Source of the DNA: Pseudovibrio sp. Alg231-02
GTDB lineage: Bacteria > Pseudomonadota > Alphaproteobacteria > Rhizobiales > Stappiaceae
Length of the DNA: 64,000 nucleotides
Direction: 5' to 3'
Assembly (NCBI RefSeq): GCF_900143565.1
Contig: NZ_FREX01000012.1
Location: 1-64,000 of the forward strand
Below are positions 45,470-54,621 of this stretch, in pieces (the stretch's first letter is position 1; each line of letters starts with the position of its first letter). The position numbers and the translations under genes were made by a program. A model generated the notes under the pieces. The model was not told the origin of the DNA and ran no database searches. It saw only the letters and a list, made by a program, of their open reading frames with translations.

Positions 45470-46585
45470 ATGACCCTTAAATTACAAAACTTAAACAATG
45501 TATTACTTGAAAAAGCGACTCATAGATTGCAAAGCCGTCTGGGGGATTTAAACAAGACACGCAGTGCAATTCTTGCAGGCACGCAAGCGGAGACAGATAG
45601 CCGGGAACGCTTGAATCTCTATCAGAAACGGCAGGCCACGCTCGCCTTATCAGAAGGCTGTACCATCTCTGCGCAGCCCTCAATCTTTGAGGATGACGTG
45701 CAAGATCTCTCAAGACTGGGCAAGGAAGCTTTGATCGGCACGCGCAACGACCTCCTCCCAATCGAGTTCTTTGAATACGGCCTATATGCCGCGCGCTCAG
45801 TTGGCAGAATTGAGCATGTTGAGGGACTTAGGTTCGGCACCGGCTTTCTGGTTGGGCACGGTCTCATCATGACGAACCACCATGTTTTGCCCAATGAGCG
45901 CGAAGCGCGCCAGCACTTTTTCGAGCTCGGCGCAGAAGCTAACCGCATCGGCAATCAGACACCCTCGAAAATCTGCTCCATCGAACCAGACCGCTTTTTC
46001 TGGGCCAACGAAGAACTGGACATAGCCATCGCGGCCGTCGTGGACGAAGACCCGAGCTTCATTCCACTGGACCATTATGGCTGGCACGCCCTCATCCGCC
46101 AGCAAGGCAAAATCAAGAAGGGAGATCCGATTAATATCATTCAGCATCCCCTTGGACGCAACAAAGCCGTGGTCGTCCATAACAACCACCTTCTTCATAT
46201 TGAAAATGGAACTGATGCACACATGTTTTGCTGGTATTCCGGCGATACGCAAAAAGGAAGCTCCGGTTCCCCTGTCTTTAACAGTCGCTGGGAGGTCGTC
46301 GCCGTACACCACATGGCAATCCCGCAAACCAACACACAAGGTGACATTCTGGGCAAGAACGGCCAGCCCATCAGTCGGGCAACCGTACACAGACACCCTG
46401 ACCAGATCGCCTACGCAGCTAATGAAGGCATCCGTACCTCTCGTATCGTAGATGCACTGGAAACTGCTCAGTTCACCAAAGCCCACCACGCCGACATCCG
46501 CGACTTCCTCCTAAAATCATGGAGCAGCCCCGGCGCCCAACGCAGAGGCCTGCGCGCCGCTGTAAGAAGCACACAGGCTTTGTAA
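45470..46585 (+). CDS. Trypsin-like serine peptidase with N-terminal helical domain
   Basis: The protein has 371 residues from the ATG at 45470. The catalytic triad can be read: TNHHVL (His 138), NEELDIAI (Asp 184) and KGSSGSPVF (Ser 265). About 110 N-terminal residues are mostly helical and charged (THRLQSRLGDLNKTRSAILAG in outline) and may bind a partner. There is no signal peptide, so it acts in the cytoplasm, unusual for this fold. It is divergent from the SGNH gene and convergent with a papain-like peptidase gene. Confidence 0.85.
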   Translation: MTLKLQNLNNVLLEKATHRLQSRLGDLNKTRSAILAGTQAETDSRERLNLYQKRQATLALSEGCTISAQPSIFEDDVQDLSRLGKEALIGTRNDLLPIEFFEYGLYAARSVGRIEHVEGLRFGTGFLVGHGLIMTNHHVLPNEREARQHFFELGAEANRIGNQTPSKICSIEPDRFFWANEELDIAIAAVVDEDPSFIPLDHYGWHALIRQQGKIKKGDPINIIQHPLGRNKAVVVHNNHLLHIENGTDAHMFCWYSGDTQKGSSGSPVFNSRWEVVAVHHMAIPQTNTQGDILGKNGQPISRATVHRHPDQIAYAANEGIRTSRIVDALETAQFTKAHHADIRDFLLKSWSSPGAQRRGLRAAVRSTQAL

Positions 46586-46618
46586 CTCTGCAACATCATA
46601 TTATAGCAGGCAGATACA

Positions 46619-47449
46619 TTAAGCTCCCAACCGTATCCAGATGCCTGGAAACTCGTAGGAGTTCGGGCCGATCTGTGTCGCTGGCTTTGCGGAAGAGCTG
46701 GTCTGCGGTTTGAAGTGTCCGGTGGTCGCGATCTCCAGAACATCTCCTGTCACAGGATCATAAATCATGGCCTTATCCGTATCCGTCAGATGACGCGTAC
46801 CAGCAACCCAATGCATCGTATTGGTGCCCGCATACTGCACCAGAATAAGGTTCACCTGATTGGTCTGGAACGGAATACTGGTCACGGTGGACAGGCTCAC
46901 AGTCTTGCCGAGCTTGTTCTGAATCAGGTCTTCCTCACGATTGAAGAGATAACCACCAGCCGCATTCAGAACTTTGAAGTTGTTGAACAAGCCTTTGCCG
47001 AATGCAGTGTAATAAGTAATGTTCTTTGCCAGACCCGGGGCAAGAGTTTTCGCAACAGCAACCATACCCGAAGGGCTGTTCTCCAAATCTACTGTTCCGT
47101 CATTTTCTTTATAAAGTGCAGTTGGACCTGGCGAAGCTGTAAGATCAAGTTCCAGATTTCCTGAAACTTTGTAAGTCTGCGTCGTCACCACCTCAGCAAT
47201 CTGCAAGCGATGATAGATCAAGTGACTCAGCCGCCATAAATTGATGCGCCCTGGATCGGTTGTGACATCATAACCTTTGGTGAGATCGGCTGCGTTGAGC
47301 GTGTCGACATCAGTCGCTTTGGGCATGAAGCCCAGTTGAGCAAGAGCTGCGTTCACACAGTAAGCACCACAGGATTTAGAGGAATGCTGGACGATACCTT
47401 CGTAGAGGTCAAATTCTGCCATTTTTTGCTTTTCCTTGTTGAGAGCCAT
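46619..47449 (-). CDS. Papain-like (C39-type) cysteine peptidase
   Basis: The protein has 276 residues from the ATG at 47449, or 267 from the ATG at 47422, where AAGGA lies upstream. SSKSCGAYCVNAALAQLG near 23-40 gives the nucleophile cysteine, TMHWVAGTR near 205-213 the histidine and MIYDPVTGDVLE near 223-234 the aspartate, the order of C39 and papain-type folds. There is no signal peptide. The substrate is unknown. It is next to a trypsin-like peptidase and an SGNH hydrolase. Confidence 0.65.
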   Translation of the reverse strand: MALNKEKQKMAEFDLYEGIVQHSSKSCGAYCVNAALAQLGFMPKATDVDTLNAADLTKGYDVTTDPGRINLWRLSHLIYHRLQIAEVVTTQTYKVSGNLELDLTASPGPTALYKENDGTVDLENSPSGMVAVAKTLAPGLAKNITYYTAFGKGLFNNFKVLNAAGGYLFNREEDLIQNKLGKTVSLSTVTSIPFQTNQVNLILVQYAGTNTMHWVAGTRHLTDTDKAMIYDPVTGDVLEIATTGHFKPQTSSSAKPATQIGPNSYEFPGIWIRLGA

Positions 47450-47509
47450 TGCTCTGCAAGGAAAGACGTGGCGGCAGGCAAACTGTGAAAACGGCTGACA
47501 GCAGACAAG

Positions 47510-47539
47510 AAAAAAGCCCCGCTGAAACAGCGAGGCTTT
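47510..47539 (-). terminator. Terminator of the aap operon
   Basis: On the minus strand the stem AAAGCCTCGCTG / CAGCGGGGCTTT ends in a run of T, 20 bases after the aapP stop. It closes the aapJQMP transcript before the peptidase gene. Confidence 0.85.
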
Positions 47540-47560
47540 GAATTGGGAACTCTTTCCAGA

Positions 47561-48358
47561 TCAGTGATTGAGGATCTGGGAGAGGAACAGCTGAGTACGT
47601 TCATGCTGCGGATTGGTAAAGAACGGCTCAGGCTCATTCTGCTCAACAATCTGCCCCTGATCCATAAAGATCACGCGGTTTGCCACTTTGCGAGCAAAGC
47701 CCATTTCGTGGGTCACGCAGAGCATGGTCATACCCTCTTCCGCCAGACCGATCATCACGTCTAGCACTTCCTTGATCATCTCAGGGTCAAGCGCGGATGT
47801 CGGCTCATCAAACAGCATAACCTTCGGGTTCATACACAGCGAACGGGCAATCGCCACACGCTGCTGCTGACCACCGGAAAGCTGACCTGGGTACTTGTTG
47901 GCCTGCTCAGGGATCTTCACGCGCTCAAGGTAATGCATCGCAACTTCTTCAGCCTGCTTCTTAGGCATCTTGCGAACCCAGATTGGAGCCAGCGTACAGT
48001 TCTCCAAAATGGTCAGATGCGGAAACAGGTTGAAGTGCTGGAAGCACATACCGACTTCACGGCGGATCTCATCAATCTTCTTGAGGTCAGAGGTCAGCTC
48101 AATACCGTCAACGACGATCTGGCCTTTCTGATGCTCTTCAAGACGGTTGATACACCGGATCATCGTGGACTTACCAGAACCCGATGGACCACAGATAACG
48201 ATACGCTCGCCGCGCATAACCTTCAGGTTAATGTCGCGCAGAACATGAAAGTCACCATACCATTTATTCATGCCGTTGATTTCGATAGCCACATCGGTAT
48301 CCGAAATCTGCATTTTTGAGCGGTCCGCCTGAACATCAGCGAGATTTGCGTCACTCAT
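47561..48358 (-). CDS. aapP: General L-amino-acid ABC transporter, ATP-binding protein
   Basis: The 265-residue ATPase has GPSGSGKST near 58-66, the signature LSGGQQQR near 162-169 and [14 protein letters not shown] near 182-195, as in the polar amino-acid transporter (GlnQ/AapP) group. It powers uptake through AapQ and AapM. It is the last gene of the operon, 39 bases after aapM. A strong terminator follows. Confidence 0.94.
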   Translation of the reverse strand: MSDANLADVQADRSKMQISDTDVAIEINGMNKWYGDFHVLRDINLKVMRGERIVICGPSGSGKSTMIRCINRLEEHQKGQIVVDGIELTSDLKKIDEIRREVGMCFQHFNLFPHLTILENCTLAPIWVRKMPKKQAEEVAMHYLERVKIPEQANKYPGQLSGGQQQRVAIARSLCMNPKVMLFDEPTSALDPEMIKEVLDVMIGLAEEGMTMLCVTHEMGFARKVANRVIFMDQGQIVEQNEPEPFFTNPQHERTQLFLSQILNH

Positions 48359-48397
48359 TTTTATTTCTCCGAGTTTCTCTTGGCTTGCGCCAGGCGA

Positions 48398-49516
48398 CTA
48401 GCGATGGCCGGTATGCAGTTTGCGTTCCAAATACATCGAATATCGGGACATTGCAAAGCAGAAGATAAAGAACATGAACGCGATAAACGCATAAAGTTCC
48501 ACAAAAATACCATTCCAACGTTGGTCAGCGAGCGTTGGCGCAACCAATCCGAGAGGATCCATAAGGCCAATAATCAAAACCAGTGTGGTGTCTTTGAACA
48601 AGCCAATGAAGGTGTTCACGATACCTGGGATGGAAATTTTGAGCGCTTGCGGCAGAATAATCAGACGCATACTCTGCCAATAACTCAGCCCCAATGCATC
48701 CGCTGCTTCATACTGCCCTTTTGGCAATGCAGCCAAACCACCGCGAATGACCTCTGCCATATAAGCACTGGCAAAGAAGGTCACCATGATGACAACACGC
48801 AGCACGATGTCGAAGTTCACGCCCTTTGGCAGGAAGTAGTTGAGCAGAACGTGCGCAACAAACAGCAAGGTGATCAACGGCACCCCGCGAATGAACTCGA
48901 TGAAGATAATCGCCAGAGACTTCACAATAGGCAGATTGGAACTGCGAGACAGCGCAAGAACGATACCGATCGGAAGCGAGAACGAAATACCGGAAACACC
49001 GATAATCATGGTCAGCAGCAAACCGCCCAGCTTAGTGGAGGAAACCGGCTCAAGACCAAAACCACCCCAAATCAGCCAGAACGCCACAAATGGGTATGCC
49101 ATAGAAGCCATCAACGCTGTACTGCGCTTTGGCATACCATCCCAAAGGGCGGGTACAAGAGCTAGGAACAGCAGCACGAAAGCCAGAATCGGACGCCAGT
49201 ACAGCTCAGTTGGGTAAAAACCAAACAGGAACTGATGATAACGCTCACGAATAACGGCCCAACAAGCACCATTTTCTGTCAGTGCCCGGCATTCATCCAG
49301 AGAGTTCGCATTCCAGACTGAATCCACAAACGCCCAATTGACCACACCCGGTACGGTTGAATACACCACAAAAATTGAGAGCAGCGTCAAAATAGTGTTC
49401 AGCGGAGACGAGAACAGGTTTTCACGGATCCAGCCGACAGCACCAGTTGTACCCTGGGGAGGTGGCAACTGAGGCTTTTCAGAGGTCGAGACAAAGGCGA
49501 AATTATTTTCACTCAT
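48398..49516 (-). CDS. aapM: General L-amino-acid ABC transporter, permease AapM
   Basis: The 372-residue inner-membrane protein has a long N-terminal extension with an extra hydrophobic segment, then about eight helices. GVPLITLLF near 219 and the EAA loop ADALGLSYWQSMRLIILPQALKISIPGIVN (about 297-326 in outline) identify the His/Glu/Gln permease family. It is one base pair after aapQ, so the two are coupled and form the channel pair. Confidence 0.93.
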   Translation of the reverse strand: MSENNFAFVSTSEKPQLPPPQGTTGAVGWIRENLFSSPLNTILTLLSIFVVYSTVPGVVNWAFVDSVWNANSLDECRALTENGACWAVIRERYHQFLFGFYPTELYWRPILAFVLLFLALVPALWDGMPKRSTALMASMAYPFVAFWLIWGGFGLEPVSSTKLGGLLLTMIIGVSGISFSLPIGIVLALSRSSNLPIVKSLAIIFIEFIRGVPLITLLFVAHVLLNYFLPKGVNFDIVLRVVIMVTFFASAYMAEVIRGGLAALPKGQYEAADALGLSYWQSMRLIILPQALKISIPGIVNTFIGLFKDTTLVLIIGLMDPLGLVAPTLADQRWNGIFVELYAFIAFMFFIFCFAMSRYSMYLERKLHTGHR

Positions 49517-49517
49517 G

Positions 49518-50720
49518 TTAGCGCCCCTTCAGCTTTACGGATTCATTGTAAAAGTTCATGACTGCTGAAATAGATAGTGAAATCAGCAGATATGTTGCCA
49601 TCAGAAGCAACATGCACTCCATCTCACGGCCTGTCTGGTTCAGTGTAATACCGCCCAGAGTGCCAGTCAGATCCATGTAACCAACCGCAATCGCCAAGGA
49701 TGAGTTCTTGGTGATGTTCAGGTAGTTGGAGATCATTGGTGGAATGATAATACGCAAGGACTGCGGCAGAACAACAAGGCTCATCGTCCGTTTAGGACGA
49801 AGGCCAAGAGCATACGCAGCTTCCGTCTGCCCTTTACTGATCGCCATGATGCCTGCGCGAACAATTTCCGCAACAAAAGCTGCAGAGTAGATGGAAAGCG
49901 CAAACCACAGAGCGATAAGCGGAGTACCAACTTTAAGGCCGCCCTTCAGGTTGAAGCGTCCAGCAACAGGGTAATCAAGGCCAATCGGCATACCAGAAGC
50001 GAAGTAAGCCAAAACGGCTGGTACAATCAAAATACCAAGCGTGATGTAGCCTACAGGCAGGATCTGACCAGTCGCTTCCTGACGCTGACGCGCCCAACGA
50101 CGGAATACAAAAATGCCACCGATGGAAGCGAGCAAAACTGCAACAACAATCTGGTAGCCACCATCGAAGGTCAGTCCAGGAACATAGAAACCACGGTTTG
50201 TTGCATAAACCGCCCCTTCAATAACTGGTGCTTTGACAGCCTGCTTGGGAGTTGGAAACACATGAATGAAGACAGCGTACCATGCCAGAATCTGCAGCAG
50301 CAGCGGCACGTTACGAACGCCTTCAATGTAAACCGCCATCAAGCGGGAGACGACCCAGTTATTGGAGAGACGCAGAACACCGACAAAAACGCCGATGAGT
50401 GTTGCAGTCACGCAAGCCAGGAAGGCAACCAGCAATGTGTTGAGCAAGCCAACAAGTGCCGCTTTCCAGTGTCCTGAAGCGGATGTATATTCTACCAGCA
50501 TCTGACCAATGTCATAGCCTGCTGGCTCAAATAAGAAACCGAAATTGAAATCTTTGCCAAGTGCTTCGAGGTTCTCGACAGCATTGCCGATGAGCATCAT
50601 CACAACAGACAGAGCAACGATAAGCGCGATAATCTGGATCGTATAAGACCTGTATCGAGCATCTCGCCACAGTTGCGAAAACTGGAAGCTATTATCGGCT
50701 GGTACGGTTGAAGTGCTCAT
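49518..50720 (-). CDS. aapQ: General L-amino-acid ABC transporter, permease AapQ
   Basis: The 400-residue membrane protein has several helices starting near residue 25. RNVPLLLQILAWY near 133-145 and the EAA loop EAAYALGLRPKRTMSLVVLPQSLRIIIPPM (about 306-335 in outline) match this permease family, and the length matches AapQ rather than a plain 230-residue permease. It starts 84 bases after the aapJ stop, with a stem-loop in between. Confidence 0.93.
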   Translation of the reverse strand: MSTSTVPADNSFQFSQLWRDARYRSYTIQIIALIVALSVVMMLIGNAVENLEALGKDFNFGFLFEPAGYDIGQMLVEYTSASGHWKAALVGLLNTLLVAFLACVTATLIGVFVGVLRLSNNWVVSRLMAVYIEGVRNVPLLLQILAWYAVFIHVFPTPKQAVKAPVIEGAVYATNRGFYVPGLTFDGGYQIVVAVLLASIGGIFVFRRWARQRQEATGQILPVGYITLGILIVPAVLAYFASGMPIGLDYPVAGRFNLKGGLKVGTPLIALWFALSIYSAAFVAEIVRAGIMAISKGQTEAAYALGLRPKRTMSLVVLPQSLRIIIPPMISNYLNITKNSSLAIAVGYMDLTGTLGGITLNQTGREMECMLLLMATYLLISLSISAVMNFYNESVKLKGR

Positions 50721-50748
50721 AAGTAGCCCGCCTTATTTATTATGCTTA

Positions 50749-50787
50749 GAAAAAAGGGCGCTGTCATCTTACAACAGCGCCCCTTTT
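50749..50787 (-). terminator. Stem-loop between aapJ and aapQ
   Basis: On the minus strand, arms GGGGCGCTGT and ACAGCGCCC enclose a 9-base loop, with a T-run next to it. It probably stops part of the transcription so that the binding protein is made in excess over the permeases, or protects the aapJ message. Confidence 0.8.
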
Positions 50788-50804
50788 GTCAGATCTCAAT
50801 CAGA

Positions 50805-51827
50805 TCAACGGAATGGAGGTGCGTACTGCAGACCACCTTCGGTCCATGTCGCATTCAAACCACGAGCCAGATTAACTTTGGTCTGTGTGCCCAGGTGACG
50901 CTCGAACATTTCGCCGTAGTTACCAACGGATTTGATAGCTACGAGAGCGAAGTCGTTACCCAGACCAAGGGATGCACCCATTTCACCGGAAGCACCGAGC
51001 AGACGCTTAACTTCTGGATCTTTGGTGTTAGCGGCCATGTCGTCTGCATTTGCAGCGGTGATGCCCTTTTCTTCCGCAATCTTCATTGCATTCAGAACCC
51101 AACGGCCAATGTCTGCCCACTGATCGTCGCCATGACGGACGAGCGGACCCAGAGGCTCTTTGGAGATGATTTCAGGAAGAACGATATGGTCGTCTGCGTT
51201 CTCGAATGTTGCACGGGAAGCAGCCAGACCGGAAGCATCGGTGGTGTACACGTCACAAGCGTCTGCAAGGTAGTTTGCACGACCTTCAGTGTTTGTCTCA
51301 ATGGACAGCGGCTCGTAAGACATGCCTTCAGCTGAGAAGTAGTCAGACAGGTTCAGCTCTGTTGTTGTACCAGTCTGGATACAAACAGTTGCACCGTCCA
51401 GCTCTTTAGCAGAAGCAACACCAAGAGACTTCTTCACCATGAAGCCCTGACCATCGTAGTAGCTCACACCAAGGAAAGTGAACTTCAGGTCTGCATCACG
51501 GGAGAACGTCCATGTGGTGTTACGGGACAGGATGTCCACTTCACCGGAAGCCAGCGCAGTAAAGCGGGTCTTACCAGTGGTTGGTGAGAAATCAACTGCA
51601 TCCGGATCACCAAGAACAGCAGCAGCTACTGCACGGCAATAGTCAACGTCAAAGCCCTGCCATTTGCCGTTTTCGTCGGTGTAAGAAAAGCCTGCAAGAC
51701 CAGTGGAAACCGCGCAGCGCAGCTTACCGCGCTCTTTCACGTCTTCGAGAGTGCCGGCAGATGCTGCAGACAGAGCAGTCGCTGCGAACGCTGCACCCAG
51801 CGCAACTGGAAGGATCATTTTTTTCAT
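50805..51827 (-). CDS. aapJ: General L-amino-acid ABC transporter, periplasmic binding protein
   Basis: The 340-residue protein has a signal peptide (MKKMILPVALGAAFAATALSAASAG). VKERGKLRCAVSTGLAGFSYTDENGKWQGFDVDYCRAVAAA (in outline at 30-70) is the family 3 solute-binding fold. AapJ captures a wide range of L-amino acids in the periplasm. Family members are longer than typical 260-residue family 3 proteins, as here. It is the first gene of the operon. Confidence 0.94.
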   Translation of the reverse strand: MKKMILPVALGAAFAATALSAASAGTLEDVKERGKLRCAVSTGLAGFSYTDENGKWQGFDVDYCRAVAAAVLGDPDAVDFSPTTGKTRFTALASGEVDILSRNTTWTFSRDADLKFTFLGVSYYDGQGFMVKKSLGVASAKELDGATVCIQTGTTTELNLSDYFSAEGMSYEPLSIETNTEGRANYLADACDVYTTDASGLAASRATFENADDHIVLPEIISKEPLGPLVRHGDDQWADIGRWVLNAMKIAEEKGITAANADDMAANTKDPEVKRLLGASGEMGASLGLGNDFALVAIKSVGNYGEMFERHLGTQTKVNLARGLNATWTEGGLQYAPPFR

Positions 51828-52406
51828 AGAATTGGAGCCTCTTTTTCTTGTCCAATTTTAAAATTCATCACCGGAAGTAGCAGGCTGTTCTCCTCCTCTA
51901 AGAAAAACACCCAAGACAGACATGTCAGCGCATGTCCTTAAAGCCCCCCTATTGGCTTCAACCACTCCTCGCTAAGCATTCGATGATATTTCTCTAAAAA
52001 CGTCAAGAGGTTTTTATTAATAAGTTAGTCTACGAGGTGCTATTCATCAACGATTGCAAAGTTTCTATGCAATTTATATCTCAGCTGCACGCGCTTTAAC
52101 CATTAATCAAAATTGCAAAATATAGTTCTTTATACACCAGCAAACAAATTAATCCAAACAATACTGAAATAGAGAGGAAATATTACTTAGACTACAAGCG
52201 CAATGAAAAAACTAACCTTAAAAACTGACCGCATAATCTGAGCAATTTTCTTCAAAAATACGTATTTCACACTAACCTTTACAATCCCACTGCACAAATA
52301 ATACGCAATTTTACGAAAATCCCACAAGGAAGTCTATCTTCCCTATGGGCAAATAGCGTTCAGCTATACTGGTGTATTCAGGGTGCATTTATTGCGGATA
52401 AATCGC
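51828..52406. other. AT-rich intergenic region upstream of aapJ
   Basis: About 580 bases separate aapJ and the LpxB-N-like gene, which ends at 52407. The stretch from 51990 to 52340 is AT-rich with no credible open frame. It should hold the aapJ promoter, but I cannot single out reliable boxes. Confidence 0.6.
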
Positions 52407-52727
52407 CTAGAAATTCGGGTCCTTGCGTTTTTCCTTGTAGATAAGCCATAGATTTCGGAAATAAATGATCAATCCGAGGCCCTGTCCCGCAATAAAAACC
52501 GGATCCTTCTTGACGATAGCGTAAGTCAAAAGGAGCGATCCGCCCCCTATTGAGAAGAACCAAAAAGCCACCGGGACAATCGATCGCCCCACCCGCTCAG
52601 AGGCAATCCATTGGATCATAAAGCGCATCATGAACATGAATTGCGCGACAAATCCCCAAAGAACCCAAAAATCCCATTGAGCTACGAAAACATCATAAAG
52701 CCAGTCATACAAACCCGAGAACATCAA
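52407..52727 (-). CDS. LpxB N-terminal-like (LAB-N) membrane protein
   Basis: The 106-residue protein has two to three hydrophobic segments: WGFVAQFMFMMRFMIQWIASER near 24-45 and FWFFSIGGGSLLLTYAI near 55-71. This is the lipid-A-disaccharide synthase N-terminal-like domain, found alone next to glycosyltransferases. It overlaps the GT2 gene start by four bases. Its role is probably handling of lipid-linked sugars in the inner membrane. Confidence 0.85.
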   Translation of the reverse strand: MMFSGLYDWLYDVFVAQWDFWVLWGFVAQFMFMMRFMIQWIASERVGRSIVPVAFWFFSIGGGSLLLTYAIVKKDPVFIAGQGLGLIIYFRNLWLIYKEKRKDPNF

Positions 52728-53500
52728 TGATCCTCCTTAGCAGGGGACACATCCGAATCTGTCACCATCACCACCTCGGGAATGACTTTTCGACGTCGAC
52801 GCAACCACCACACACCAAACAGATCAAGAACCCCAACAAGCGCCCGGTCAAAGATCCCATATTTGGAGACCCCGTGCTCGCGCTCACGGTCGACCACATC
52901 CACATGAACCACCTCGTATCCTTCACGGATAACAAGCGCCGGCAAAAACCGGTGCCAGCTGTCAAAATACGGCAGTTTCAGAAACACATCACGACGCAAC
53001 AACTTGAGACCGCATCCGCTGTCTCGCGTATTGTCTTTCAGGATTGCACCACGCAACTTGTTAGCCGCTTTGGAAGCGTAACGTTTGAAGAGGCTGGCTT
53101 TTCGCCCCAGTCGCTGCCCGGCAGCAAGACCAACACGCGCACCGCCCTTCTCCATCGCCTCAAGCATTTCACGATAATAGATCGGATTATTCTGCCCATC
53201 GCCGTCAATCGTGGCGATATATATGCCCCGAGCGTGCAATAAGCCCGTTCGTACAGAACAACTCTGCCCACCAGACCGCTTATGATGGATCAACCGCAAA
53301 AAGCTGTGCTCCAACGCATAGCGGCGCAAAACCTCAAGACTATCGTCAGTAGAGCCATCATCAACCACAATGGCTTCAAACCTGTAGTCCTTCAAAGCTT
53401 CCGCAATTTCATCCAGCAATGGAGGAAGATTATCTCTCTCATTCTTGGCAGGGATAACCACGCTAACGTCAATCTCATTCACACCGGCATTCTTGGTCAT
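52724..53500 (-). CDS. GT2 glycosyltransferase (dolichol-phosphate mannosyltransferase-like)
   Basis: The 258-residue protein has DVSVVIPAKNERDNLPPLLDEI near 10-31, IVVDDGSTDDS near 45-55 and the DxD-type ATIDGDGQN near 96-104. It resembles DPM1/ArnC/GtrB enzymes that load a sugar onto polyprenyl phosphate. It would supply the lipid-linked sugar used by the GT39 enzyme encoded upstream in the same operon. Confidence 0.9.
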   Translation of the reverse strand: MTKNAGVNEIDVSVVIPAKNERDNLPPLLDEIAEALKDYRFEAIVVDDGSTDDSLEVLRRYALEHSFLRLIHHKRSGGQSCSVRTGLLHARGIYIATIDGDGQNNPIYYREMLEAMEKGGARVGLAAGQRLGRKASLFKRYASKAANKLRGAILKDNTRDSGCGLKLLRRDVFLKLPYFDSWHRFLPALVIREGYEVVHVDVVDREREHGVSKYGIFDRALVGVLDLFGVWWLRRRRKVIPEVVMVTDSDVSPAKEDH

Positions 53501-53553
53501 TCCAGTTACCCCTACCCTGAGACGGAACTCCGCTCAGGCTAAGGACAACGACC

Positions 53554-54621
53554 TCAATCAGCCCGGAGTGTCTCCGATTGTTTTTGTACGGGAGAAAAAC
53601 TGTCAGATCGCGCCGCTCGCAAGGACCTCAAACATAAAGCCGCAGAGATACTGCTCATGATCGGTTGCACACCGCCTTTATCATCAAATGAAAACCCGAT
53701 CCGCCGACGAGCCATCCAACGGGCGCAGCAATAAGAAAATGCTCCACCTATGATAATGCCAGCTACAACATCACTGGGATAATGAGCTCCCACAATCACT
53801 CTGCTGGCAGCAATCCAAAGCCCCACAACCGCAAGCAGCCACCGAAGTCTGGGAGCAATCAATGCCAAAGCAACGATCAGAGCACCAGCCGTTGTCGAAT
53901 GCCCGCTTGGAAGGCTCGAAAGCTTTGCCTCCCACGCGAAGAAGTCGAAATACATTGGCCCCATTTCTTCAAAAAGGGTTGGTCGGGCACGCCCGATATT
54001 CCATTTCAGAGCAATGGCCAGCAGCCCACTAACAGCGACAACAAAGAACAGATAACTCCCGTATATCGTCAGATACGACACTGCCATCTTTCTACGAAAC
54101 GGGAGACGCTGCCAGCCGCCAAAAATCATTGCTAGAATCCATAGTCCCGTTGGGAACAGGATCCAGTCAGACTTGCCGACATCTGTAATGACCTCGAAAA
54201 TATCATGGTAGGCAACGGGCAGTTTCCGAGCCCAAATCGGGCTACTGTGGTCCAGAAAAACCATCGCCAGACCGCACAGCCCAATCAATAAGGCTGCGAT
54301 ATTTTGTGGCTTCAAAAGTGGAGGAAGAGCAGCAGCGGCAACAGTACTCCGCGCTCTTCGGTTTTTCAAAATTGCAGAGGTTTGCCCAACATGCCGTCTC
54401 GCATTATTGCCAGCAACGCGTAAGGTCTTAATCAGACGCTCACCAATTGATGGTGTGGAACCTTCTTCCCGCGGAGCATCTTCCTTGTAGCTTTGCTCAT
54501 AAGACGCAACACTTTCGGCATCTCGTTTGAAGGGTTGCGCTGCATGTGATTTATCTTTTGTTTGATCCACGTCCTGAACTGGACGCTCTAAGGTATCTAT
54601 GGAGCCGTCATCATTCATCAC
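53554..54621 (-). CDS. PAP2-family membrane phosphatase
   Basis: The 355-residue protein has a charged cytoplasmic N-terminus of about 110 residues, then six hydrophobic helices. KWNIGRARPT near 208-217, LSSLPSGHST near 235-244 and SRVIVGAHYPSDV near 272-284 are the three PAP2 motifs. It would dephosphorylate undecaprenyl pyrophosphate or lipid A at the periplasmic face. It overlaps the GT39 gene by four bases. Confidence 0.9.
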   Translation of the reverse strand: MMNDDGSIDTLERPVQDVDQTKDKSHAAQPFKRDAESVASYEQSYKEDAPREEGSTPSIGERLIKTLRVAGNNARRHVGQTSAILKNRRARSTVAAAALPPLLKPQNIAALLIGLCGLAMVFLDHSSPIWARKLPVAYHDIFEVITDVGKSDWILFPTGLWILAMIFGGWQRLPFRRKMAVSYLTIYGSYLFFVVAVSGLLAIALKWNIGRARPTLFEEMGPMYFDFFAWEAKLSSLPSGHSTTAGALIVALALIAPRLRWLLAVVGLWIAASRVIVGAHYPSDVVAGIIIGGAFSYCCARWMARRRIGFSFDDKGGVQPIMSSISAALCLRSLRAARSDSFSPVQKQSETLRAD

